A stretch of DNA of 21,256 bases from Welwitschia mirabilis (taxonomy: Eukaryota > Gnetophyta > Gnetopsida > Welwitschiales): assembly GCA_051453625.1 (NCBI GenBank), contig JBOZIK010000001.1, positions 64,459,210 through 64,480,465 on the forward strand, read 5' to 3'. The notes beneath the pieces were generated by a model that saw only the letters and a program-made list of their open reading frames with translations, was not told the DNA's origin and searched no databases. Below, in pieces: positions 1-7,898 of this stretch; the first letter of the stretch is position 1; every line of letters begins with the position of its first letter. The translations under genes were made by a program, and so were the position numbers.

Positions 1-248
1 AGTTGTAAAGATCTTGGATTAAGGGAACCAGGAGGCTGATAGCTGTTTGCTGCCCCCTGAGAGTGGAGTAGGCTTGGTCGATCCACTATAAAAACTGGTG
101 CACTTGTTTTTTAGTTATTTGTTTTGTTGCTTAAGTTTTTACTGTTCATTGTTTAAGCTTTTCAGAAGTATAGTATTGCAAAAAATTAGTAAGAAATTTA
201 CTAGAACCCTATTCGCCCCCCCTCTAGGGTGATTGTACGATCCTAACA
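1..248 (+). mobile_element. LTR 3' part (Sirevirus-like), plus orientation, cut by window edge
   Basis: This is the downstream part of a copia-type LTR. It has the block shared by the other LTRs here (GGAACCAGGAGGCTGATAG, then GAGTGGAGTAGGC), a TATA-like CTATAAAAA at 86-94, and the conserved tail CCCTATTCGCC...CTCTAGGGTG ending in CCTAACA at 248. The terminal CA is consistent with a TG...CA LTR. No primer-binding site follows, so this is either the 3' LTR of an element lying mostly left of the window or a solo LTR. It directly abuts a second partial LTR in the same orientation, which suggests insertion of one LTR into another. Confidence 0.75.
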
Positions 249-584
249 GGCGCATCCCCATCAAATTCTCTCTGTTGTACTTCTGATTGGATTGCTCACT
301 GGGTTGAGCTCTTTGTATTATCCTGCCTTTTCATGAAGTGAAGAAGAAAAAGTAGGAGCTGTAAAGATCGATAGTGATAATAGAGCTAGGAGACTAATAG
401 TAGTTGCTACCCTTTAAGAGTAGAGTAGGCTAATTGCTGAACCACTATAGAATCCTTGTGTCATTTATTTTTTGATTTCCTATTGTTAAGTTTATTTTTA
501 TTTCAAAAAGAATTTAAATTTATTTGTAAATCTTTTAAATACTCTATTCACCCCCCACCCTCTAGAGCGTTTTCAATCCGAACA
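249..584 (+). mobile_element. Second partial LTR, plus orientation
   Basis: A diverged copy of the same LTR family. GGGTTGAGCT near 300 matches the antisense of LTR copies at 7020-7110 and 8500-8560. It is followed by GCTGTAAAGATCG, a degenerate GAGTAGAGTAGGC block, a TATA-like CTATAGAA at 445-452, and a tail ending TCAATCCGAACA at 584. At 585 the sequence switches without a spacer to antisense gag, so 584/585 is an insertion boundary. The 5' end of this LTR is not seen: the first LTR occupies that position. The left limit at 249 is set by the end of the neighbouring LTR and could be off by tens of bases. Confidence 0.65.
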
Positions 585-1037
585 TAGTTTGCTATTGATT
601 CTGATTCTTCCATTTTAATGTTCTTGAATTTCATGGCTAGAAGTTGCAGCTTTGAGTTCTTAACAATGTTTGTTCCTTCATAAGCTATTCTCAATGTGTC
701 CCACATGTCCTTTGCTATCATGCACTGAACCACTCTATCATATTCTTCAGTAGACAATGCATAGATGATGGTGTTCACTGCTTGTGCATTAATCTTAGCT
801 ATTATTTTGTCATCAGAGTTCCATTTATCTCTTGGTTTCACCACTATATTCCCATCTTTGTCAACATTGGTTGGAGGCTCATAACCATGCTTAACTACTA
901 CCCAAATATCAGAAGCGAGATCAAGTTAGAAAGATACTCATTTTGTACCTCTAATGAGCATAGCTGCTACCATTGAAGAAGGGAGGTCTAGAAACAGCTT
1001 GACCTTCTAGATAACTCGAATAGCTGGAGGATGTCAT
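585..1037 (-). pseudogene. Degraded Ty1/copia gag N-terminal part
   Basis: Minus-strand gag whose start ATG lies at 1037-1035, about 50 nt downstream of a primer-binding site. The N-terminal part reads through PPFFNGSSYAH (typical of the start of copia gag) but has in-frame stops soon after. The better-kept part from about 900 gives GYEPPTNVDKDGN, then ALSTEEYDRVVQC and KLQLLAMKFKNIKMEES, the conserved copia-gag (UBN2-like) signature. It ends abruptly at 585, where a plus-strand LTR is inserted, so the remainder of gag would lie left of the window. Gag would normally form the virus-like particle. The internal stops and truncation mean it cannot do so here. Confidence 0.85.
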
Positions 1038-1088
1038 GAACTCTGTATCTGCACTTAAACAATAAATTATATAGATCTAGAGCACTAG

Positions 1089-1100
1089 GCTCCAATACCA
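1089..1100 (-). promoter_or_regulatory. Primer-binding site (tRNA-iMet type)
   Basis: On the minus strand TGGTATTGGAGC follows the LTR end (TTCTAACA) after a 2-nt spacer. The usual plant copia site complementary to the 3' end of initiator methionine tRNA is TGGTATCAGAGC, so this copy has two mismatches. The site fixes the LTR boundary at 1103 and shows that 1103-2152 acts as a 5' LTR for the gag at 1037-585. Confidence 0.8.
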
Positions 1101-1250
1101 ATTGTTAGAATCTTATGGCACCCTAGAGGGGGTGAATAGGGTAACATTATAAATTTTTGTGATTTTACCTCTTAAATATAAGCAAATGATAAAAGTGTGC
1201 CAAGTGATAAACAAAACTTAAGAAAGCAAGACAAGAACAAGTGCACTGAC

Positions 1251-1260
1251 AATTTTATAG
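1251..1260 (-). promoter_or_regulatory. Probable LTR TATA box
   Basis: Minus-strand CTATAAAATT. The same element occurs as CTATAAAAA at 86-94 (+) and CTATAGAA at 445-452 (+), always shortly downstream of the GAGTGGAGTAGGC block and 130-160 bp from the LTR end. Its positional conservation in diverged copies supports a core promoter. The transcription start is inferred to lie roughly 30 bp further on and is not visible as such. Confidence 0.5.
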
Positions 1261-1799
1261 TCGTTCAGCCTAAAGCCTACTCCACTCTCAGGAGGCAGCA
1301 ACTGCTATCAGCCTTTTGGTTCCCTTCTCACCAAAAGTTACATACAATGACATCCCTATCGTCATGGATCTTCTTTCAGCTTTTAATGCCAAGCTCAACT
1401 CCTTGAGCTATTTCTAGATTAATACAATTAAGAGTGTCTAATGGTGTGGTGCCTAGCTTTTTGCATAGTACATCAGCTTTGAGTATAGAATGAGAGATCT
1501 TCTGAAGAAAGAGATTTGCTCAGTGTGGTACAAGAGAGATGGATGACATTATTTTAGAACAGAATGATTTCACAATGTTTTTCACTTTGGAATCTCAGAG
1601 AGGTATTTTAGACAAAAGATAGACACATGTTTATAGAGTTCTTCAAAAATAGCCCTTAAGAACTTCGTAGAGAGTGATATTGATGTCGGTAAGTGTGCCA
1701 GATAAGACTAGAGACGTTGGTGCCCTAAAATCCTCGAACCAGCATTCTCAATAGATAACTTTCCATGCCTGCAGCTGCATTGTCCAATGTTCCATAGAT

Positions 1800-2060
1800 A
1801 AATCTCGGACGTCCTAATTTGAAAAGTAGGCTTCTGATAAACTGAGAATAGCTCTGGATGTCCTAGAATAACAAGTTGAATGTCCCAGTATTACAGATCT
1901 GCAAACAGGCTTGGATGTCCCAGTTTCACAAGGCAGTCGTCCCAGTACAAAAGACAGCTTACAGGCCCAAACGTCCTGGTTTCACAAGGTGGACGTCCCA
2001 GTAGAAAAGATAGCTTATATGGTTGGATGTCCCAGATTCACAAGGTGGATGTCCCAACCC
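1800..2060 (-). repeat. U3 array of paired GGGACGTCCC-like palindromes, 56-bp period
   Basis: Nine degenerate copies of a palindrome centred on GACGTC (often GATGTC or GACATC). Taking the third base of each core, positions are 1810, 1859, 1881, 1916, 1938, 1972, 1994, 2028 and 2050. From 1859 on, the spacing alternates 22, 35, 22, 34, 22, 34, 22, so the repeat unit is 56-57 bp with two palindromes per unit. Text between them is also partly shared (TTTCACAAGGTGG, GATTCACAAGGTGG). C-to-T and G-to-A changes in the central CpG account for most variants, as expected for methylated plant repeats. Confidence 0.85.
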
Positions 2061-2165
2061 TGATGGTCACTTAGTTTATCTGAGACTGTTTGATTTGCTG
2101 CCTTTTCTTGATCTTGCATCTTAAGTTATCATTAAAATATAATTCTCCAACAAAGTTCACTTGAT

Positions 2166-2176
2166 TCTCCCCCTTT
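2166..2176 (-). promoter_or_regulatory. Polypurine tract
   Basis: Minus-strand AAAGGGGGAGA within GATGACAAAGGGGGAGAATC, 14 nt before the LTR start at 2152. This is the usual plus-strand priming site of Ty1/copia elements, and the GACAAAGGGGGAGA wording is characteristic of Sirevirus polypurine tracts. It marks the end of the internal region whose aORF lies at 3330-2391. Confidence 0.8.
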
Positions 2177-2390
2177 GTCATCATTGAGAAAAAGTGCGAG
2201 TCATGGGTAAGCAAGGGAAGAATTCAGTACAACAACAATAAGGAGCAAGAGTGTATAAGAATCAATCAGAAGAATATGTATGAAAAGGATTTACTACTTA
2301 TGCATGTTTTGCTTCCTCATCTGAGCCTAAAGGAATATCAAAATCATAGGCAGAGAGACCAAATAAAATTCTTTCCAATTTCTTGTCAAT

Positions 2391-3330
2391 CTATTGCATA
2401 GTCTGAAGCAGTACTGAATTGGAAACATTTGAAGAGGTAGAACTTTCTTCAACTCTTTTGCGCTTCAATGGAGGAGGATGAGCCAATCCTATAGTATCAG
2501 ATAAAATGTGCATTTTCTTCAATGACGGGATATCTAGAGGTTTGGGAATCTTTACAAACTCATCATCCTTTTCAACTGAGAAATCTAAATTGACTAGCAA
2601 TGCAGTGATGAGGCCTCCAAAGGGAAGACTAGCATTATTAGCAATGAAGAACTATCCTATATATGTTAAGATGAACTGCACAACTTAAATTTCATACCTT
2701 AGCCTAAGCAGTACATGATACAAGCACATGCTAGAGACACTTTATCCCTATGATCGAGCTTTGGCACTATACTGTCAGTACAAATTTGAAAGATAAATCG
2801 GTACAAAGGTTGTAGCTGCTTAGTGGGAATATTAACTTTCCATTCAATCATTTCCCCACACAATTCAAGTGTCAGGGTTGCTTTTGAGATAGCTTCTTCT
2901 AACAAATGAACTAATGTAATATTACAGAAAACACCTTAGTTGGAAACCAAGTGACCATAGAAATCATATCCAATGTTACGTCAATGTCTTTGTTAAGAAC
3001 TCGAGAAGTAATTTTCTCATTGTATCTATCGAAATGCCCATTACAATAAAAAAGCCATACCTCTTTCATTGAAGTCTGATTCTCTAGATTTAGGGCATAC
3101 TGCCACTCTAACAATTAAAATTTGTGAAGAATCCTCATTTCATGTCTAAAAGATTTGTGGTCTATTCTTCGTTCTGATGCTATAGGCCTTTTTAAGAAAG
3201 AAGCAATCCAAAATTTACGATGGTCTTCTGAAAGAAACCAGGTGTCTTCTAAAGAAGTGGCTACCTCTTTTCCTTTTCTCTTAGCTGCAAGCTTGGATCT
3301 CCCGATGACAGAAGACAGACTGGAAGACAA
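2391..3330 (-). pseudogene. Additional ORF (aORF) of the retroelement, broken; plant-transposon-protein-like
   Basis: A minus-strand reading region between the pol spacer and the polypurine tract, now split by stops and frameshifts. In order: a basic Ser/Lys-rich N-terminus (SKLAAKRKGKEVA, about 3295), a segment with VWLFYCNGHF (about 3050), a segment with LQPLYRFIFQICTDSIVPKL (about 2820) ending CACIMYCLG, then LPFGGLITALL (about 2630) and a C-terminus with PPPLKRKRVEESSTSS. This order of FY, Leu/Pro-rich and LPFxxLIT motifs resembles the 'putative plant transposon protein' domain family (I believe PF20167) found as an extra ORF in plant LTR elements. No signal peptide or membrane segment is seen, so it is not env-like. 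A TAA at 3117-3115 interrupts one frame, later parts lie in the other two frames, and no in-frame ATG is visible near 3330. Biochemical function is unknown. Confidence 0.65.
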
Positions 3331-3378
3331 GTAGCAAAGAGATGAAACTGACTGAGGAGGAAGGAGAGTGAGGAAAGA

Positions 3379-3406
3379 AAGTGAAAGTGAAAATGAAAAT
3401 GAAAAA
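3379..3406 (+). repeat. Short GAAARTG microsatellite-like run
   Basis: A purine-rich run made of repeated GTGAAA/ATGAAA hexamers (AAGTGAAAGTGAAAATGAAA and following). It lies just upstream of the aORF start and in aORF direction forms a CT-rich leader. Its position matches the CT-rich leader of the second element's aORF (around 17100-17150). Confidence 0.5.
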
Positions 3407-3434
3407 GGGGAAAGGGTTTAAAACAGTGGATAGA

Positions 3435-3600
3435 CCACAGGCGTCCCATAAAAAGGGACACAGTAGAAGGTAGGACGTCTAGGAATGAAATGTCGAACAT
3501 CCGAGTTATAACTCAGCTGCACAGGAAGTAAAAGGAAATTGGACATCTAAAAATTAAAAAATGGGGTGCCCATGTTAATAAATAGTTGGGACATCCAAGA
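3435..3600 (-). repeat. Pol-aORF spacer array of the same GACGTC palindrome
   Basis: Between the end of pol (3805) and the aORF (3330) lie GGCGTCCC (about 3441), GGACGTCT (about 3474), AATGTCG (3489), GAACATCC (3495), GGACATCT (3541), GGGGTGCCC (3563) and GGGACATCC (3588). Core-to-core distances include about 22 (about 3476 to 3498) and 22 (3544 to 3566), the same pair spacing as in the LTR U3 arrays. The array sits where a promoter for a separately transcribed aORF could be. Confidence 0.65.
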
Positions 3601-3804
3601 TAAGATAGTAGAAGGTTCGAACTGAATTCAGTTTTGCAAAAAATATCAAATGCGCAAATACAGGATATAGCACAAAATCGGTTTTCGAAAGAAAAGATTA
3701 TGACAATGTATGGTATATAGTTTATTTAGAGAAAGGAGCAAAATCATACCTCATGTGGGTTTACCCCAATGTCCAAGTCCCTCCTCAGGTCTATGAATCT
3801 TTGT

Positions 3805-5335
3805 TCATCTAAAGCCTTTGTCAAAAGCATATGCAATTTGATTGTTAGTACTGGTATATTCTAAAGTAATGATANNNNNNNNNNGAACTTGATCTCGAAT
3901 AAAGTGGTGTCTTATATCAATATGTTTTGTCCTTAGATGTTGTACTAACTTTTCGGTGGTGTTGATAGCAATTGTATTATCACAGAACATTCTGATTATT
4001 TCATTTTTAACTTCATAGTCGATCATCATTTGTTTCATCCACAATAGTTGGGCACAATAGGCAACTGCTACAATATATTCAGCCTCAGCAGTGGATAAGG
4101 AGGTTATGTTTTGTTTCTTACTTAACCATGAGACTAAGCAGTTTCCTAAGTAGAAGCAAGCTCCACTTGTACTCTTCCTACAATCTAAACGTCTTACCCA
4201 ATCTGCATCACCATAACCCACTAGGTCTAGAGTAGTATCATAGGGGTACAATAGACCATAATTCTTAGTGTACTTAATGTATCATAGTATTCTTTTGACA
4301 CAGGTCAAGTGAGATTCTCTAGGTCCTGATTGATATCTAGCATAAACCCTTACACTATAAGCTATATCACGCCTACTAGCAGTCATATACAAACGGCTGC
4401 CAATTATTCCTCTATAAAGTTTTTGATCAATCTTTGTACTTAAGATATTATTGGAGATCATGACATTAGTGGAAAGAGGGATTCTAATGTCATTCGCATC
4501 CATCATTCCATACTTCTACATATCTCTAGCATATTTAAATTGACTAATGAATATCCCATCTTTGGTTTGTTTGATCTGTAACCCCATTAAGAAGTTCAAC
4601 TCCCCAACGAGACACATTTCAAAATTTTCTGCATCATTTTTGAAAAATCATTAGCAAAAAGAGGTTTTGTAGCTCCAAAAACGATGTCATCTACATAGAT
4701 CTAGACTATTAATATATCCTTATTATCATGTTTAATGTGGGATTTGCATTACCTTTAGAGAATCCTTTGGATATCAAAAAGGAGTTTAACCTATCAAACC
4801 ATGCTCTTGGTGCTTGTTAAGACCATAAAGAGCTTTGTTTAGTCTATAAACATAACCAGAAAATTTAGGATCCACAAATCCAAGGGGTTGAGCTAGATGA
4901 ACTTTTTCATTAATATATCCATTTACAAAGGCACTTTTAACATCCATTTAAAAGAATTTAATTTTATGATAATAAGCAAAAGTTAACAGTATTGAATGGC
5001 TTCTAACCTAGCAACTGGAGTAAACTTCTTACCACAGTCATTCGTTCTTGTTAACAGCATCCTTGAGCTACCCACCAAGATTTGTTTTGCACAATATTGT
5101 GATGTTCATCTCTTTTGATCTTGAAAACCCACTTGGTTCCTATAATGTTTGTAGGAGCGTGAACTAAATTCCAAACTTTGTTCCTCTCAAACTAATTCAA
5201 TTCCTTTTGCAAGCTTCATCATGCTCAGCTTCTTGAAATGTTTTATGTTCTAAATCGAAAACAAAATAAAGAAAATTATGATTGATGTGCTTACCACTTC
5301 TATTAGTGGTTCCTTAAGAAGGATCACTTACAACA
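3805..5335 (-). pseudogene. Degraded pol: reverse transcriptase and RNase H
   Basis: Minus-strand copia pol. The RT part (about 5280-4510) is riddled with frameshifts but keeps fragments such as KTFQEAEHDE (about 5230), a KALYGL-like stretch (about 4830), and the catalytic YVDD at 4697-4686. After it come the connection region (RGIIGSRLYMTASRRDIAYS, about 4410) and RNase H (4251-3805) with GYGDADW, KSTSGACFYLG, SWLSKKQ, STAEAEY, KHIDIRHHF and a C-terminal end at 3805. An in-frame TGA at about 4279 looks like a decayed CGA codon. A 10-N gap (3875-3884) lies inside RNase H and keeps frame. Protease and integrase are missing upstream. This copy cannot encode an active enzyme. Confidence 0.9.
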
Positions 5336-6776
5336 TTTATGACAAAAATAATGATATGTAGCTGACATACTAGATGAGCTTCCAATTCCAAATTATCACA
5401 AGGAGATTTTTCTTTACCTACTAGCTTGTTAAGATACTCTCTTTGTTGAGCTAGACAACCAGCAATATTTCTTGCATCCTGCAATCCTTTAGACAAGATC
5501 TATATTCTTTTGTTAGCCTCATTCAATTTACATTCCAGATCAGTTGTTTGCCTTTTAAGTGCTATATTTTTCTTTCCTAAACTTAAACTAAAACTATATA
5601 ATTTTCATATGCATCTAATAGCTCATTATAGTCTAGGTCAAAATCAAAACATTCTTTGTAATTATTTTCAGAGCATACCTATTCAGCTTCATGGTATATG
5701 TCTGAAGCTACTAGATTAAAATTTGAATCACAAACCTCATCAATGATGGATACAAGTCCAAAGTTAAGCTCTTCTTCTTTATCATTTGAGTTGTCTTTTT
5801 CATACTCTAAACCATGCCAAGTTGCTTTCAATGCTTTCTTTTTCTTATCTTTTGAATATCTCTCTTTCTTTTTGTTGGCACATTCTGATGCTATATGGCC
5901 AAAGCTTTTACAATCAAAACATGGGATAGACTTGGAGAGATTCTTACCTTTGTCATTTCCACGTCTGACTGTTCTTGTTGGAGATCTTCCTTGTTTCTTT
6001 CTTCTAAGGAATTGAAATTTCTGGTGCGTAATGCAAGATTATCATCCTTTGCTTTCTCAAATGAGAAGTCATCTTCAACTTTTTCACTTGGCTTAAGAGC
6101 TATGCTCTTTTTGTTTGGAGCTCCATTTTCAGGTAGAAAAGTGGCTTCATATGCCATTAGAGATCCTTTTAACTCCTTGACTTTGATCTGATCTATACTT
6201 TTGCTTTTCTCTATTGTAGTGACCTTTGGTTTGAACTTTTTTATAAGACCTCTAAGAATTTTGCATACTATTTGATTCTCAGGAATTCTTTCTCCAAGAC
6301 CTCAAATGTTGTTTGCAATGCTACTGATCTTTGTGGTATATTTTGCAATAGTGTTGGACCCTTCCATCTTAATATTTACGAACTTAGTAATCAATAGTTG
6401 CAACTTTGTGTTCTTGACTATACTAATTCCTTTATGAGCTAGTTTTAAAGTCTTCCACATTTCCTATGTAATGGTGCATTGTACAACATGATCATATTCT
6501 TCTGGAGAAAGTGCACAAATTATTGCATTCATGGCTGAAGCATTCAGTCTTGCATGTGTTGTGTCATCTCCATCCCAGTTTACTTGAGTCTTAAGAAAAA
6601 CTGCTCTGTTTGAATCAATTTCTATAGGAAGTTCGTATTTCTTCATTATCATTTCCCATATTTCTACATTCAGCGAGGTTAAGAAAATGGTCATTTTTGA
6701 TTTCCAGTGAGCATAGTTGCTTCCGGAAAATAGAGGAGGCGTGGAAAGGGATTGTCCTTCTAAAAATCCTATTCAT
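5336..6776 (-). pseudogene. Degraded gag with zinc knuckle and coiled coil
   Basis: Minus-strand gag. A candidate ATG lies at 6776, but the typical text PPLFSGSNYAHW begins in another frame, so there is an early frameshift. From 6694 it reads MTIFLTSLNVEIWEMIMKKY, ALSPEEYDHVVQC, then MAYEATFLPENGAPNKKSIA (6157). A frameshift near 6000 leads to the zinc knuckle CFDCKSFGHIASEC (5921-5880; all CX2CX4HX4C ligands kept). A Lys/Glu-rich coiled-coil region with several stops follows to about 5380 (SKGLQDARNIAGCLAQQ...). It aligns by order and wording with the plus-strand gag at 19028-20430. Gag then joins RT sequence directly. Confidence 0.9.
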
Positions 6777-6831
6777 GCCATCAAAGCAGACTTGAAACAA
6801 ACGTCCTAAAAACAAAATCTAGAGCAACCAG

Positions 6832-6843
6832 ACTCTGATATTA
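6832..6843 (-). promoter_or_regulatory. Primer-binding site
   Basis: Minus-strand TAATATCAGAGT lies two bases after the LTR end CCTAGCA (6846). It corresponds to TGGTATCAGAGC, the tRNA-iMet site, with mismatches at its ends. It sits about 60 nt upstream of the gag ATG and pairs with the LTR at 6846-7382 as a 5' LTR. Confidence 0.7.
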
Positions 6844-6845
6844 AT

Positions 6846-7382
6846 TGCTAGGATCGAAAGCACCCTAGGGTGAATAGGTTATTTAAAAATTATACTTTAA
6901 CTTCTCTATAAACTAAAATTAATATAGTACAGAGCAACAAAGAAAAAGAGACACCAAAGATTTTTATGGTGGTTCGGCCTACTCTACTCTTAGGGGACAA
7001 CAACTGCTATCAGCCTCTTAGTTTCATTAACAATCTTCAAAGCTATAAACACCTCTCTTCTCTCAAGAGAAGGTAAATCAATACATCAGCTCAACCCAAG
7101 TAGCCTTTGATACTACAAATATGAATATTGAGGACCTGATGAAATAGTGCCTTTACAAGGCACAAGGTATTAGCATTTGAGAGCACAGGGATGGAATAAT
7201 CAGTTAAGCTCACATAGGTAGGTATTGCAGAGTTTTTTCTATAGCTTTTTGCTCTTTGAAAAACAATAGTAGTAAAGAAAATGGTTAACTAGTCTTAATA
7301 CTTCAGCCTATTTATCCTGTTTTGAAATCTAGCTATTGAAACTTGGTCTTGAATATTGAGCAAGCTTTGATTAGGGTGCAAC
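6846..7382 (-). mobile_element. 5' LTR piece (R-U5 side), interrupted by hAT
   Basis: Starts as TGCTAGGATCGAAAGCACCCTAGGGTG on the + strand, the antisense of an LTR end. It contains the conserved block GGTTCGGCCTACTCTACTC at about 6973 and CAGCTCAACCCAAGTAGCC at about 7085. It matches the LTR at 8485-8840 in the same orientation along 7021-7382 with moderate divergence, then changes at GTGCAAC (7382) to hAT sequence. The U3 half with the palindrome array is absent from this copy, either displaced by the insertion or lost in the gap at 8385. Confidence 0.75.
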
Positions 7383-7398
7383 CAATGATTAAATAGCC

Positions 7399-7480
7399 GA
7401 CAAAGGTAAAAAGTCAGCAATCTCAAAAAAAGAGTCGAGACATCGAGTCGGAGACTAGACGGAAAAAAAGTCGGCTTTAA
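7399..7480. repeat. Subterminal CGAC/GTCG boxes of the hAT fragment
   Basis: Several GTCGG/GTCGAG/CCGAC boxes occur within about 80 bp (GCCGAC, GAGTCGAGAC, CGAGTCGGAG, AAGTCGGC), separated by A-rich runs. hAT transposases bind short repeated subterminal motifs near the ends. The clustering is seen directly; the binding role is inferred. Confidence 0.45.
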
Positions 7481-7898
7481 AAAAGCCTTAAAAAATCATG
7501 TCCCTCTATTTCAATAATGCAAGACATTACTAAACACACTTTGGCCCTTTAATAATGATATAAGAAAATCTAAATCAACATGTTTACATGGTCTATGGCT
7601 TTTAGCAAAATAGCAATCAAATGTTGAATCATAAAATTAAAACCACAATTTAGATAGGAGGATGAATGACCAATTTAGAACCATATTATGCATCTCACAC
7701 ATGTGTTAAGAAAATGGTAAGGTTTCAACAACAGAACAATACAATGCATTTAGATAATATCCATAAGTTTAATGTTTGATTTAAAGGTAACATTAAACAA
7801 AAGATGCCACTGTGCCAGTCAACATAACCCAGAAGGCCATAAGCCCACAATCACCCACACAAAAAAGAGCTAAGCATAAATCTATATATAGCAAAGTC

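Larger units (their letters stand above)
1103..2152 (-). mobile_element. Complete LTR (about 1.05 kb) of a Sirevirus-like element
   Basis: On the minus strand the LTR runs from TGTTGGAGAATT (2152) to GATTCTAACA (1103), giving TG...CA termini. Upstream of it lies a polypurine tract (2166-2176) and downstream a primer-binding site (1089-1100), so it sits between two internal regions. In LTR direction it has a U3 with a palindrome array (about 2055-1800), a poorly conserved middle, the shared block GAGTGGAGTAGGC at about 1290, and a TATA-like CTATAAAATT (1260-1251), about 150 bp before the LTR end. Internal length and ends fit one intact LTR. Confidence 0.85.

Noticed and set aside
1800-2060. 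Regularly spaced short repeats resembling a CRISPR array
   Set aside because: Repeats are short, degenerate and palindromic, spacers are partly repeated themselves, and the context is a plant LTR with copia gag and pol nearby. A 56-bp tandem unit with two binding-site-like palindromes explains it better.
2391-3330. Env-like gene of a SIRE1-type element
   Set aside because: The position downstream of pol would fit, but no signal peptide, transmembrane helix or fusion-type hydrophobic segment is visible, and motif order fits the plant-transposon-protein type instead.
3261-3500. 79-codon minus-strand frame with a Phe/His/Ser-rich run
   Set aside because: The FHFHFHF stretch is the translation of the GAAARTG microsatellite and CT-rich leader upstream of the aORF; no homology or start context supports a protein.
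6615-6815. Separate small gene at the start of gag
   Set aside because: It is gag read in a shifted frame: the same bases give the expected PPLFSGSNYAHW wording one frame over, so it reflects an early frameshift in gag.
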